A stretch of 64,000 nucleotides of DNA from Janthinobacterium sp. 1_2014MBL_MicDiv (GTDB lineage Bacteria; Pseudomonadota; Gammaproteobacteria; Burkholderiales; Burkholderiaceae_D): NCBI RefSeq assembly GCF_001865675.1, contig NZ_CP011319.1, forward strand, positions 434,001 to 498,000. Reading direction: 5' to 3'. The notes below the pieces were generated by a model. The model was not told the DNA's origin, ran no database searches, and saw only the letters and a program-made list of their open reading frames with translations. The position numbers and the translations under genes are program-made. Shown piece after piece: positions 17,646 to 26,589 of the stretch. How positions within the stretch are numbered: the first letter of the stretch is position 1; each line of letters begins with the position of its first letter.

Positions 17646-18167
17646 TCAGTTCGGGGCTTTCGGCTTGAGCCCGGGCGCGCCGCCGGCGGCATCGGGCGGC
17701 GTCAGCACCAGGTCGTGCGGATAGGTGAATTGCCAGTCCGCGTAGCGCTGCTTGCGGCGCAGGCTGGCGTCTTCATCGAGGAAGTTGTCCTGCTTGACCG
17801 GCAGCTGCGGCGACAGCGAATGGATGCCGACGATGCGTCCCTCCTGCCGCAGCAGGCCCCATTCCGCCTTGCCGGTGACGGGGTCCGCATACAGGCGGCG
17901 CAGGTGCCGTCTGGCGTTGGCGAAGCGCGGATCCTTCAGCAATTCCTGCATGGTCAGCGGATAGCGGGGGCGTCCGTCATCGGGCGTGCTTTCATAGTAG
18001 CGTCCCAGCGCATTGCGGAATTCATGGCCGATGAACAGCAGTGCGCGTTCCTTGTCGCGCCGCGCGGCGGTGGCATGCAGTTCGCTGGCCAGCACCAGGC
18101 CCACGCCCATGAAGGCCACCAGCATCAGGGTCCAGATGTAGGCGAAGCCTGCTGCCCGCCGCCGCAT
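17646..18167 (-). CDS. Minor pseudopilin-like protein of the secretion operon
   Basis: 173 aa. It starts MRRRAAG, then FAYIWTLMLVAFMGVGLVLA, a type IV prepilin-like N-terminus: basic leader, Gly at -1, Phe at +1 and a long hydrophobic helix. The usual Glu at +5 is replaced by Trp, as in tip pseudopilins such as GspK, which lack this residue. The body contains LRRLYADPVTGKAEWGLL, a segment seen in many GspG/tip proteins annotated only as type II secretion proteins. I use ATG 18167; the open frame reaches 18254 but only by running through the previous gene. It starts five bases after the upstream stop. Exact subunit name uncertain. Confidence 0.72.
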   Translation of the reverse strand: MRRRAAGFAYIWTLMLVAFMGVGLVLASELHATAARRDKERALLFIGHEFRNALGRYYESTPDDGRPRYPLTMQELLKDPRFANARRHLRRLYADPVTGKAEWGLLRQEGRIVGIHSLSPQLPVKQDNFLDEDASLRRKQRYADWQFTYPHDLVLTPPDAAGGAPGLKPKAPN

Positions 18168-18171
18168 TTTC

Positions 18172-18573
18172 CTAGAGCTGTTCAAAGGGGATGCCCTCGC
18201 GCGTCTTGCCCTTGGCGCCGCTGCGCACGTCGGCCACGCCGCTGATCTCGCCATTGGGCGAAGGGATCAATTGCCAGGTGGCGGCGGACTCCGTGACGGG
18301 GTCCAATGGCACGCTGCGGAAGTAATGGTGGGTCACGAGGTCGGCCAGCGCGGCCGGATACTCCCCCTTGTCGGCATAGTATTTATCCAGGCCGCTGCGG
18401 AGCACCTGCAGGTTTTCCTTCAGGGCGACTTCCTTCGACTTTTCCACCGAACCGAAGTAGCGGGGAATGGCGATCGTCAGCAGCAGCGAGATGATCGCCA
18501 GCACCACCAGCAGTTCGACCAGCGTGAAGCCGCGCAGGCGGCGCGGGGAGGGCAGGCGCATGGCAGTCACCAT
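18172..18573 (-). CDS. GspG-like pseudopilin
   Basis: 133 aa with a textbook prepilin peptidase site RLRG followed by FTLVELLVVLAIISLLLTIA; Glu at +5 is present. The short globular part has the GspG-like pattern ALKENLQVLRSGLDKYYADKGEYP and SVPLDPVTESAATW. It overlaps the upstream pseudopilin gene by a few bases. Two ATGs, 18573 and 18561, are possible. It is the best candidate for the major pseudopilin of this system. Confidence 0.85.
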   Translation of the reverse strand: MVTAMRLPSPRRLRGFTLVELLVVLAIISLLLTIAIPRYFGSVEKSKEVALKENLQVLRSGLDKYYADKGEYPAALADLVTHHYFRSVPLDPVTESAATWQLIPSPNGEISGVADVRSGAKGKTREGIPFEQL

Positions 18574-19061
18574 TCGTTGAGCGGCACGCCGTTCAGGCCC
18601 ACCTTGGTCGAGCGCGAGGCGACGTCGAACACGTCCTCGCCTTCGCTGGGATTGTCGGGCGGCGAAGCGTAGGCGCGCTTGCTCCAGCTGTCGGCGGCGC
18701 TGCCGGCCTGGCCATCCGCGCCTGTTGCGTGAAACGGGTCGCGCGGCAGGCGGCGCAGGAAATAGATGTTCTGCTTGGACGGGCTGCGCTGGTCGGGCAC
18801 GCCTTCGACCAGTTCATCGAGTTTTTTCGGATAGCCCGATCCTCCCAGCGACAGCTTGATGCGGCCGTTGTCGGACGCGCGCTTGTAAGCGTCGATGGCT
18901 TCGCGGATCTCGATCAGGGCCGAACGCAATTCGTGCTCCTTCGCCCGTTGCAGCGCCACCTGCGCCATCGGCACGGCCACCGTGGCCAGGGTCGCCATGA
19001 TCGCCAGGGTGATCATCAGCTCGATGAAGGTAAAGCCACGCTGAAGACCATGCCGCTTCAC
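18567..19061 (-). CDS. GspG/GspH-like pseudopilin
   Basis: 164 aa. Prepilin leader MKRHGLQRG then FTFIELMITLAIMATLATVA, with Glu at +5. The following domain has RSALIEIREAIDAYKRASDNG and a central YPKKLDELVEGVP, again G-like, with a longer C-terminal half than the neighbouring pseudopilin. It overlaps the secretin gene by four bases and the next pseudopilin by seven, so all are translated from one message. Whether it is the major or a minor subunit cannot be told from sequence. Confidence 0.82.
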   Translation of the reverse strand: MKRHGLQRGFTFIELMITLAIMATLATVAVPMAQVALQRAKEHELRSALIEIREAIDAYKRASDNGRIKLSLGGSGYPKKLDELVEGVPDQRSPSKQNIYFLRRLPRDPFHATGADGQAGSAADSWSKRAYASPPDNPSEGEDVFDVASRSTKVGLNGVPLNEW

Positions 19062-20965
19062 TGGCCACCCTTGACGGTGGCGCTGGGCGTGGCGGCAGGC
19101 TTGTCGCCGGCAGGCGCTTCGTCGCCGCCCGTCATGGGCGAGACGGTGCGCGGCGCTGCCTGCTCGGGCGCGGCGACGGGTTCCGCGGCGCCGCCCACGC
19201 TGGCGCGGCCGCCCACGGCCGCCTCGGTGCCGGAATTGAATTCGGCCGTCATCAGGTCCGGCCTGCGGATGCTGCGCAGCAGGCGCGGCGTGATCGACAG
19301 CACGATCTCGCTGCGCATGGCATCGTCCTTCTGGCTGCCGAACAGGCGGTTCAGCACGGGCAGCTCGCCCACGCCGGGCACCTTGTTGGCCGTGCCCCGG
19401 TCCTCGTCGCTGATCAGCCCGGCCAGCACCTGCGTCTCGCCATCCTTCAGGCGCAGCACGGTCGACGCGCTGCGCGTGCCGATCTGGTAAGCCTGCGTGC
19501 CCGTCTTGCTGATCACTTCCTTGACGACGTTCGACACTTCCAGGTTGATCTTGATGGCCACTTCGTCGTCCAGGTAGACATTGGGTTCGACGTCGAGCTT
19601 CAGGCCCACGTCGATGTAATTGACGCTGTCGGAGCTGACGCCGTTATTCGTCGTGACGGTAATGACGGGCACGCGGTCGCCGATCAGGATCTTGGCCTTT
19701 TCCTTGTTGCGCACGCGGATGCGCGGATTGGCCAGGATATTGCTGTCGCTGTCGGTCTTGTTGGCATTCAGGGTAACGCCGCCGATGCCCAGGTTGATAT
19801 TGTCGCCATTGATGCGGTGCAGGTCCGCCACCTTCAAGCCACCGAGTCCGCTGCCGACGCCGGCCAGTGTCAGGCTGGCCTGGTCTGGCCAGCGCACGCC
19901 CAGCTCCATCAGGCGCGTGCGTTTCACTTCCAGCACCTCCACCTCGAGCATTACTTCCGGGTCGGCCAGGTCCTGCACGTTGATGATGCGTTCGGCCATG
20001 CGCACCATTTCCGGTGTATCGCGCAGCATGATGATGCCCAGGCGTTCGTCGGTGACGACGTCCTTGGCCTTGAGCAGGGTCTTGATGGAAAACGCCACGG
20101 TCTTGACGTCGGCATTGGTGATGAAAAAGGTGCGCACCACCAGCTGCTGGTAGTCCTTCACCTTTTGCGGCGTGTTCGGGTAAATCGTGATCGACTTGTC
20201 GCTGGTGACGCTTTGCTCGAGCTGATTGGCCCCCAGCAGCATGGCGATGGCTTCCTCGATGCTGGTGTCGCGCACGGAAATGGTGGCGCGCAGGGCGGGG
20301 TCGACTTCCTTGTCGAAGACGAAATTCAGGCCCGAGACCTTGCTGATGAAGTCGAAGACGGAGCGCAGCGGCGCATCGCGGAACTCCAGGGTCACGGGTT
20401 TGCGGTAGGCCGCCGCCAGCTTGCCGCCGGCCGGCAGGCTTTTCGCCTGCGCCTCGCCGATGCGGGCTTTCAGCAGCAAGGCGTCGCGCTGGGCGGGACG
20501 CTCCTGCAGCACCTGGCGCAAGGTGTCCTGCGCCTGGGCGATATTCGCCTCGCCGCCGCGCTGGTAGCTGGCCTGCGCTTCCTGCACCAGCTTGCGGTGG
20601 CGCTCATCCTGCGCCACGCCGGCCAGGCCCCGCTGCGCCACGTCGTTGCTGGCGTCCAGCGCCAGCGCCTGGCGGTACAGCGCCTGCGCCTCGGGCAGGC
20701 TGCCTTGCTGGCGCAGCGCATCGGCGCGGCCGTTCAGGCTATTGAGCGCGCGCATCCTGCCATTCGTGACGGCGATGCGGTACTTGGCGTTGGTCGGTTC
20801 CGCCTGCGCCGCCTGCTCCAGCAGGGCCAGTCCCTGCTCCGTGCGGCCGGCGCCCAGCATGGCCTGGCCGTCGTTAAAAGCCTGGTTGCCGGCGCAGGCG
20901 GCCAGCAAGGACAGCAAGGGCAGCAAAGCAAGACTGCGTGGCATACGTGGCGCGCATCGTTTCAA
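19058..20965 (-). CDS. Secretin (GspD/MshL-like) with N-terminal TPR region
   Basis: 635 aa outer-membrane channel. The N-terminus is a lipoprotein signal (LLSLLAAC, lipobox LAAC at about residue 24), so it may need no separate pilotin. Residues about 30-180 are tetratricopeptide-like helices. A short secretin/TonB domain follows (RDAPLRSVFDFISKVSGLNF), then an N1-type domain (FFITNADVKTVAFSIKTLL). The secretin barrel domain ends with the conserved VPGVGELPVLNRLFGS and IVLSITPRLLR. An Ala/Pro-rich tail closes the protein. TPR plus secretin is the arrangement of MshL/PilQ-like proteins rather than classic GspD. A second ATG at 20944 could be the start. Confidence 0.9.
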   Translation of the reverse strand: MKRCAPRMPRSLALLPLLSLLAACAGNQAFNDGQAMLGAGRTEQGLALLEQAAQAEPTNAKYRIAVTNGRMRALNSLNGRADALRQQGSLPEAQALYRQALALDASNDVAQRGLAGVAQDERHRKLVQEAQASYQRGGEANIAQAQDTLRQVLQERPAQRDALLLKARIGEAQAKSLPAGGKLAAAYRKPVTLEFRDAPLRSVFDFISKVSGLNFVFDKEVDPALRATISVRDTSIEEAIAMLLGANQLEQSVTSDKSITIYPNTPQKVKDYQQLVVRTFFITNADVKTVAFSIKTLLKAKDVVTDERLGIIMLRDTPEMVRMAERIINVQDLADPEVMLEVEVLEVKRTRLMELGVRWPDQASLTLAGVGSGLGGLKVADLHRINGDNINLGIGGVTLNANKTDSDSNILANPRIRVRNKEKAKILIGDRVPVITVTTNNGVSSDSVNYIDVGLKLDVEPNVYLDDEVAIKINLEVSNVVKEVISKTGTQAYQIGTRSASTVLRLKDGETQVLAGLISDEDRGTANKVPGVGELPVLNRLFGSQKDDAMRSEIVLSITPRLLRSIRRPDLMTAEFNSGTEAAVGGRASVGGAAEPVAAPEQAAPRTVSPMTGGDEAPAGDKPAATPSATVKGGQ

Positions 20966-21501
20966 TTGAGGTCCCCTACGGCGAGTGTCTGTTTCTGGTT
21001 GAGCGGCAGATAGGTAAATTGCAGGGCGCCCTGCACCACGCCGTCGAAGCGGTAGCGCTCCTCGAGCATGTCGCCGGGCCGCGCCACCACATTGCGTTCG
21101 CCCGCCTGCAGGAAGTAGGCGGCCTTGCCTTCGTCGACAAAGCGCCCGAGGAACTGGAACGGCAAGGGCGGCGGCGCATTCGCATCGACGGTTGCCGCAG
21201 GCAGCGCAGCCTTGGCGGCCTGCTGGTCGAGCATGATCTTTTTCGGCGTCTCCGGCTGCCAGCTCTGCTTGGCAAACAGGGTGGCCGCCTCTTCATCGTC
21301 GAGCGCGCGGCGCGGATGGATGGCCAGCGCGGACGGGGGAGCGGGTGGCGCGGCCACGGCAAGCGCAGGCGCCGCCGGTACCCGCTCCACCTGGCGCGTG
21401 GTGGCGGTGGCCGGTCCGACGATGCTGCCTTCGTCTTCCGGCGCGAAGAAGGCGGCCAGCAAGGTCGCCACGGCTGCGCCGGCCAGCACGACTTTTTTCA
21501 T
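20962..21501 (-). CDS. GspC/PilP-like periplasmic linker protein
   Basis: 179 aa. A single N-terminal membrane or signal segment (KKVVLAGAAVATLLAAFF) precedes an Ala/Pro-rich stretch of about 70 residues and a small beta domain (LPFQFLGRFVDEGKAAYFLQ) with the homology-region look of GspC and PilP. These proteins connect inner-membrane assembly proteins to the secretin. It sits between the PilO-like and secretin genes, as pilP does before pilQ. Four-base overlaps link it to both neighbours. The family call is from pattern and order, since sequence conservation in this family is low. Confidence 0.72.
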   Translation of the reverse strand: MKKVVLAGAAVATLLAAFFAPEDEGSIVGPATATTRQVERVPAAPALAVAAPPAPPSALAIHPRRALDDEEAATLFAKQSWQPETPKKIMLDQQAAKAALPAATVDANAPPPLPFQFLGRFVDEGKAAYFLQAGERNVVARPGDMLEERYRFDGVVQGALQFTYLPLNQKQTLAVGDLN

Positions 21502-22118
21502 GGCCGCACCTCCGGCTTTTTCACCAGCAGGATGAACTGTATGCGCGCCTCGATTTCTCCCGCTTCGATCTGTTCGCGCTTGAAGATCACGGAGTCGAGG
21601 GTCAAGGTAGGCAATTCCTGCAAGGCGTCGACGATGAAGGTTTGCAGCTGCATGTATTCGGCCTTCACGGGCAGCGTGATCTGGTAGCGCAGGAACGCCA
21701 TGTTGCCGTCCTCCTGCGGCTTGTAGTCGGCCTTGGCGAGGGTCACGCCGCTCTTCTGCGCCACGGCCAGCAATTGCTGCAGCTGCTCGGGGATGCTGTC
21801 ATGCGCGGGCAGGTAGGCATGGAAGGCGGCCAGGCTGTCGGCGTCGCCGTCCGTGCTGACGGGTGCCTGCGGCAGTGCCGCCTGCCTGGCGGCCGTCGCC
21901 AGCTGTGCCGCCAGCTGCTGCTGGCGCGCCGCCAGTGCGCCGCCTTGCTGCACGGCGAAGGCGGCCAGCGCCAGGCAGGCCGCGCCAATGGCGCTGGGCC
22001 AACCCAGCCTGCGCCCCAGGCGCGCCGCTTCCCATGCGAGACGCGGCGGCATGCGCAGTTGCAGGCGTGGACGAGCCAGCGGCGTATTGGCTTTGAATAC
22101 GGGTTTTATTGCCGCCAT
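21498..22118 (-). CDS. PilO/GspM-like inner-membrane assembly protein
   Basis: 206 aa. One transmembrane helix (about residues 38-60), a coiled-coil-like AARQQQLAAQLATAARQ stretch, then a ferredoxin-like domain with YQITLPVKAEYMQLQTFI, characteristic of PilO and GspM. The start at 22118 has a GGAGG site and gives the expected length; the much longer open frame reaching 22577 is out-of-frame sequence of the upstream gene. It overlaps the PilN-like gene by 13 bases. Confidence 0.78.
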   Translation of the reverse strand: MAAIKPVFKANTPLARPRLQLRMPPRLAWEAARLGRRLGWPSAIGAACLALAAFAVQQGGALAARQQQLAAQLATAARQAALPQAPVSTDGDADSLAAFHAYLPAHDSIPEQLQQLLAVAQKSGVTLAKADYKPQEDGNMAFLRYQITLPVKAEYMQLQTFIVDALQELPTLTLDSVIFKREQIEAGEIEARIQFILLVKKPEVRP

Positions 22119-22648
22119 TGCGCCTCCAGTTGAAAACGATACGGGTGTTCCGGCGCGTTGGCGTTCATTTCGTGCTTGAGCAGGTACACGGAGCTGAACA
22201 TCGGCTGCTGGTTCAGGAAGGCCAGGTAATTGAGCATGTCCTGCGGCGTTTCCGCTTCGGCGGCGATCTTCAGGGCGCTGGCGCCATCCTGTCCCTGCTG
22301 CGCATTCAGGTCCAGACCCAGCAGGGCGATGCGCACGTCGCGTGGCGGCTGCACCGTCTTGATCAGGCGCGTGACGGGCAGGTTGAGCTGGCGCACGGCG
22401 GTGGCCACCAGTTTCAGTTCGATGTCGCGCTCGCGCTGCTGGCTGGCCGACAGCGGCGGGCGCACCGCGCGCGCGGGCTGCAGTTGCGCCAGTTGCGCTT
22501 CCAGGCGCCGCGTTTCCTGCGCCTGCACCAACCACAGCACGGTGGCCGGCAGCAGGACGGCGATGCCCGCCAGGCACAGCGCCAGACGCCAGCCGGAAAA
22601 CGCCTGCGTCGCGCCAGGCGGCAGGAATTCGAGACGGCTCAGGCCCAT
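22106..22648 (-). CDS. PilN-like (GspL C-terminal) assembly protein
   Basis: 180 aa. Short cytoplasmic N-terminus MGLSRLEFLPPGATQAF, one membrane helix (about residues 24-43), a helical QETRRLEAQLAQLQ, then a ferredoxin-like domain. This is the PilN layout, equivalent to the periplasmic half of GspL. Start chosen at 22648, with GGGAGGCGGC upstream; the longer frame to 22798 is antiparallel noise from the previous gene. In this operon the GspL function is split into two proteins, as in type IV pili. Confidence 0.76.
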   Translation of the reverse strand: MGLSRLEFLPPGATQAFSGWRLALCLAGIAVLLPATVLWLVQAQETRRLEAQLAQLQPARAVRPPLSASQQRERDIELKLVATAVRQLNLPVTRLIKTVQPPRDVRIALLGLDLNAQQGQDGASALKIAAEAETPQDMLNYLAFLNQQPMFSSVYLLKHEMNANAPEHPYRFQLEAQWRQ

Positions 22649-23439
22649 GCCGCCTCCCGCATCAGGTGCGCGGCGCTGGCCACGGCGACGGGCTCGAAGC
22701 GTTCCGGCACGTTCGCCTGCGGCACGCCGCTCAAGTCGATCAGCGTCACGCGTTCGATGGCGTCGAGCTGCGGCGCGCGCAGGTTCCAGCGCCGCCACGC
22801 CCGTTCCAGTTCATCGCCCCAGGCCTCGGCGCAGGGCTGGCTGTGGATGGCGGCAATGCGCCCGCCGCTGCTGGTGGCCAGCAGCAGCCGTCCCGCCTCC
22901 ACCAGGGCGAAGGCGGCCAGCTTGCCGCCGGCCGGCCTGGCGCTGGCGATGCTGCGCCAGGCCGGCCCGACGATCGGTTCGATCGACAGGCAGCGCCGGC
23001 CATGCGCGCCGGCCGCGTCCTGCACGCCCTGCAGCAGCGCGGCATCGATGCCGCAGGCCAGGCGCGGCTTGCCGTAAGGCGCATCGTCGGCCGCCAGGCG
23101 CCAGGCGCGCGCGCCGTCGCCATACACGGCGCCGAACTGGCTGTGCAGGAAACGCTGCGCGCTGGCCTGGGCCAGCAGGGCGCCGCTCCACGGCACCACC
23201 TGCATGGCGCACCAGCGGCTGGCCAGGCTGACGGCCAGCGGCAATTTTGCCTGGTCCTGTTCCAGCCAGCGGTTCAGGGCCGCCAGCGCCACTTCCCAGC
23301 TGGCGTCCGGGTTCACGATCGGCAGCTGGAAGGCGCTGTCCGGCAGCGGGCGGCCGGCCCGCCGCAGCACGCCATGCAGCCCGTGCGGCGCCAGGTGCAG
23401 ACATACCGTGGCCCGGGTAACGCGTTCAATAAGTGACAC
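22639..23439 (-). CDS. PilM/GspL-N-like cytoplasmic actin-fold protein
   Basis: 266 aa, no signal or membrane segment. Position between the ATPase and the PilN-like gene, size, and weak actin-like segments (FALVEAGRLLLATSSGGRI, VTLIDLSGV) suggest the protein that docks the ATPase to the inner-membrane platform (PilM, MshI or the cytoplasmic half of GspL). The sequence is divergent; ATP-binding residues are not evident to me. It overlaps gspE by 14 bases and the PilN-like gene by ten. Confidence 0.65.
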   Translation of the reverse strand: MSLIERVTRATVCLHLAPHGLHGVLRRAGRPLPDSAFQLPIVNPDASWEVALAALNRWLEQDQAKLPLAVSLASRWCAMQVVPWSGALLAQASAQRFLHSQFGAVYGDGARAWRLAADDAPYGKPRLACGIDAALLQGVQDAAGAHGRRCLSIEPIVGPAWRSIASARPAGGKLAAFALVEAGRLLLATSSGGRIAAIHSQPCAEAWGDELERAWRRWNLRAPQLDAIERVTLIDLSGVPQANVPERFEPVAVASAAHLMREAAWA

Positions 23440-25123
23440 GATTGAGCTCCGTCAGGGTGGTTTCGCCGCGCCGTACCAAGTCCATGCCCGCCTCGCGCGC
23501 CAGGCGGAAGCCGTTGCGCGCCGCCTCTTCCTTCATCTGGCTCAGAGGCGCGCGGGTGCAGATCATTTCGCGCATGGCGTCGCTGAGCATCAGCACTTCG
23601 GCGACGGCCTTGCGGCCCTTGTAGCCGGTGCCGCGGCAGTGGCCGCAGCCCTTGCCGGCCATGAACTGCCAGTCCTGCACGCGCTGGGCATCGAGGCCGC
23701 TGGCCTGCAGCAGGGACGTGTCGGCCAGCGTTTCCGCTGTCGCATCGACGGCGCAATGGGCGCAATTGAGGCGCAGCAGGCGCTGCGCCACGATGCCGTT
23801 CAGGGCCGCGGCAAAGCTGTAGGCGTCGACTCCCATATGCAGGAAGCGGCCCACCACGTCGAACACGTTATTCGCGTGCACGGTGGTAAACACCAAGTGG
23901 CCCGTGAGCGCCGCCTGCACGGCGATCTGCGCCGTCTCGTCGTCGCGGATCTCGCCGATCATGATCTTGTCGGGGTCGTGGCGCAGGATGGAGCGCAGGC
24001 CGCGCGCGAACGTCAGTCCCTTCTTTTCGTTGACGGGGATCTGCAGCACGCGCGGCAGACGGTACTCGACGGGGTCTTCGATGGTGACGATCTTGTCGCG
24101 CCCCGTATTGATTTCCGTGATGGCCGCATACAGGGTGGTGGTCTTGCCGGAACCGGTGGGGCCCGTCACCAGCAGCATGCCGTGCGGCTTGGCGGCCAGG
24201 CGGCGGATCTGCTCGATGGCGTCCTCGTTCAGGCCCAGGCTTTCCAGGCGCAGCGCCTGCGCCGCCTCCGTCAGCGCGCGCCGGTCGAGCAGGCGCAGCA
24301 CGGCGTCCTCGCCAAAGATGTTGGGCATGATGGAGACGCGGAAATCGATCTCCGCGCCTTTCACGCGCACCTTGAAGCGGCCATCCTGCGGGATGCGCCG
24401 CTCGGCGATGTCGAGATCCGCCATCACCTTGATGCGCGAGATGATCTGCTCGGCCATCGCCAGTCCCTGCACCTGGCCCGCCTGCACCAGCACGCCGTCG
24501 ACGCGGTACTTGATGACCAGGCTGGCCACGTCGCACTCGAGGTGAATGTCGCTGGCCTGGAATTTCAGGGCGTCGTAGATGGTGGAGTTCACCAGTTTCA
24601 CCACCGGGCTGCTGTCTTCGCTGATGCGGATCAGCGAGATGTCCTCGATGCTCTGGTCGAGGCCCGGCACGTCGTCCCCATGCTGCATCTCCTGCATCGC
24701 CTGCTGCACGCTTTCCTGCTGCTGCAGGTAGGCGGCCAGGTCGTCCGGGTGGGCCAGCGCCACCGTGAAGGGCGTGCGCAGGGCAAAGTCGGCCCATTGC
24801 AGCAGGTCGTCGGCGAAAGGATTGCCGATGACGAGCACGGGCGATGCGCCGGAGGCGGGCGGCTGCATCAGCACGCAGTCGTGCTGGGCGCAATCCGTGT
24901 AGGGCAGCAGCGCAAAGGCGGGCAGGCCAGCCTGCAGCTCGGCCATCGTCCAGGCCGGGTAGCGGAACAGGGCGGCCAGCTGGCGCAGGAAGACTTCGGG
25001 CGGCAGGGCCGCCGTTTCCTGCAGCACGGCCATTTGCGGACGGCCCTGCGCCAGCGCGCTGGCGTGGGCCTGGCGCAGCATGGCCGCATCGAGCACGCTG
25101 CGTTCTTCGTCGCGCGCGTTCAT
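23426..25123 (-). CDS. gspE: GspE/PilB-family secretion ATPase
   Basis: 565 aa hexameric ATPase powering pseudopilus assembly. An N-terminal regulatory domain (about 1-150) precedes the catalytic core. The Walker A is GPTGSGKTT near residue 322; the Asp box is VTIEDPVEYRLP, the Walker B IMIGEIRDDETA, and the His box lies in GHLVFTTVHAN. The C-terminal zinc ribbon of GspE/PilB ATPases is present as CAHC and later CGHCRGTGYKG. All motifs are intact. It is the second gene of the operon, after gspF. PilB is the alternative name; no pilin or pilT is nearby. Confidence 0.92.
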   Translation of the reverse strand: MNARDEERSVLDAAMLRQAHASALAQGRPQMAVLQETAALPPEVFLRQLAALFRYPAWTMAELQAGLPAFALLPYTDCAQHDCVLMQPPASGASPVLVIGNPFADDLLQWADFALRTPFTVALAHPDDLAAYLQQQESVQQAMQEMQHGDDVPGLDQSIEDISLIRISEDSSPVVKLVNSTIYDALKFQASDIHLECDVASLVIKYRVDGVLVQAGQVQGLAMAEQIISRIKVMADLDIAERRIPQDGRFKVRVKGAEIDFRVSIMPNIFGEDAVLRLLDRRALTEAAQALRLESLGLNEDAIEQIRRLAAKPHGMLLVTGPTGSGKTTTLYAAITEINTGRDKIVTIEDPVEYRLPRVLQIPVNEKKGLTFARGLRSILRHDPDKIMIGEIRDDETAQIAVQAALTGHLVFTTVHANNVFDVVGRFLHMGVDAYSFAAALNGIVAQRLLRLNCAHCAVDATAETLADTSLLQASGLDAQRVQDWQFMAGKGCGHCRGTGYKGRKAVAEVLMLSDAMREMICTRAPLSQMKEEAARNGFRLAREAGMDLVRRGETTLTELNRVTY

Positions 25124-25147
25124 GGCAAGCTCCTCATGGTAGACCCG

Positions 25148-26341
25148 TCACGATAAGCTCCCGGCCAGTTCAAAGATCGGCATGTACATCAGCACCACCA
25201 CGCCGCCGATCACCACGCCGATGATGGTCATCAGCAGGGGCTCGAGCAGGCGCGAGGCCCAGTCCACCCAGCGGGCGAATTCCTCGTCGTGGAACTTGGC
25301 CGAGCGTTCCAGCATGTCGCCCAGGCGGCCCGTGTTTTCGCCCACCTTCAGCAGCGATTGCGCCACCGGCGTGGCCATGCTGGCCTCTTCCAGCGCGGTG
25401 GAAAACGGCATGCCTTCCTGCACCGCGCGGCGCGCCTGCGCCAGCTGCTCCTGCTGTGCCGGCAGCAGCATGGGCGCGACCATGGCCAGGGCCTTGTGCA
25501 GCGGGATGCCGGCGTGCAGCAGCAGGCTCAGGGCGCGGTAGAAGCGGGCCAGGCGAAATTCGGCGGCCTTGTCCGCCAGCACGGGCAGGCGCAAGAGGCG
25601 CAGCACCAGCGCCATGCGCATGGCGCGGTTGGCCACGCCGAACACCACGGCCGCCACGCTGGCGGCGAGCGCCGTGGCGCACAGCAGCGGATGGGCCGCC
25701 AGCGTCTGGCCAAAGCCCAGCAGCATCTGCGACATCCAGGGAATCTCGCGGCCCGAGCTTTCATACACGACGCTGAATTTCGGCACCACGTAGCCGAGCA
25801 GGAACAGCGTCACCAGGCCGCCGACGACGAGCAGCATGCACGGGTAGATGGCGGCCGAAATGAGCTTCTTGCGGATGGCGTCGAATTGCAGCTGATAGCC
25901 GACGAAGCGCGCCAGCGCTTCCGGCAGGTTGCCCGAGCGCTCGGCCGCGTGCACGGTGGCGATGTAAATGTCGGGGAAGATGTCGGGGAAGTCGGCCAGG
26001 GTGTCGGAAAAGCTCTTGCCCTGCTGCAGGGTGAGCACGATGGCGCCCAGGGTGGCCCTGGCGGCCGTGCGCGTTTCCTTGTTGTGCAGGGTGGCCATGG
26101 CTTCACCCAGGTTCAGGCCCGCTTCGAGCAGGGCCAGCAGTTCCTGGCTGAATTGCAGCAGGGGCAGGCCCTGCTTCCCAGGGCGGACCACGGCGCCTGC
26201 GTCTTGCGCGGCGCCGTCGTCCACGGCCAGCACGCGCCAGCCGCCGCGCACGGCCGCGCGGATCGCCTCGGCTTCGCTGGGCGCGTCGATGGCCAGCGCC
26301 TGGCTGCCGGCAGGGCCTTGCACCTGGAGGTGGAACTGCAT
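25148..26341 (-). CDS. gspF: GspF/PilC-family inner-membrane platform protein
   Basis: 397 aa. Two tandem T2SSF domains (about residues 60-185 and 265-390) with about three membrane helices: ISAAIYPCMLLVVGGLVTLF, one near residue 215, and LEPLLMTIIGVVIGGVVVLM close to the C-terminus. The conserved GNLPEALARFVGYQ and GRLGDMLERSAKFHDEEF are visible. It is the promoter-proximal gene of the secretion operon; the next gene upstream, the M4 protease, is 248 bases away. Confidence 0.92.
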   Translation of the reverse strand: MQFHLQVQGPAGSQALAIDAPSEAEAIRAAVRGGWRVLAVDDGAAQDAGAVVRPGKQGLPLLQFSQELLALLEAGLNLGEAMATLHNKETRTAARATLGAIVLTLQQGKSFSDTLADFPDIFPDIYIATVHAAERSGNLPEALARFVGYQLQFDAIRKKLISAAIYPCMLLVVGGLVTLFLLGYVVPKFSVVYESSGREIPWMSQMLLGFGQTLAAHPLLCATALAASVAAVVFGVANRAMRMALVLRLLRLPVLADKAAEFRLARFYRALSLLLHAGIPLHKALAMVAPMLLPAQQEQLAQARRAVQEGMPFSTALEEASMATPVAQSLLKVGENTGRLGDMLERSAKFHDEEFARWVDWASRLLEPLLMTIIGVVIGGVVVLMYMPIFELAGSLS

Positions 26342-26541
26342 GAGCGGGTCAGGCGAGCATGGCGTTGGACGCGAAAAGGGACAGGCTGGCGGGTGGCAAG
26401 GCGCGTGTGATCAAAGTAGGCATCGGTCAGGAACAATCAAAAAGAGTTCAATTCGTCGCGGGTACCGGCAGCAGGCAAGATGCAATTCGCTGCCTCAGGG
26501 TAGACTGGAATTGCAAGAAAATCAATCGTGTTCTGCGAATG

Positions 26542-26579
26542 GTGCGGGCAGGCAGTCCTTCTCGACTGCCTGCCCGCAC
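26542..26579 (-). terminator. Perfect 16-base hairpin at the 3' end of the protease gene
   Basis: Arms 26542-26557 and 26564-26579 are perfectly complementary around a six-base loop, just after the protease stop on the minus strand. No T-tract follows in either direction. It could be a terminator that works without a U-tract, or a stem that stabilises the protease mRNA. Confidence 0.55.
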
Positions 26580-26589
26580 GCTTAGCCGC

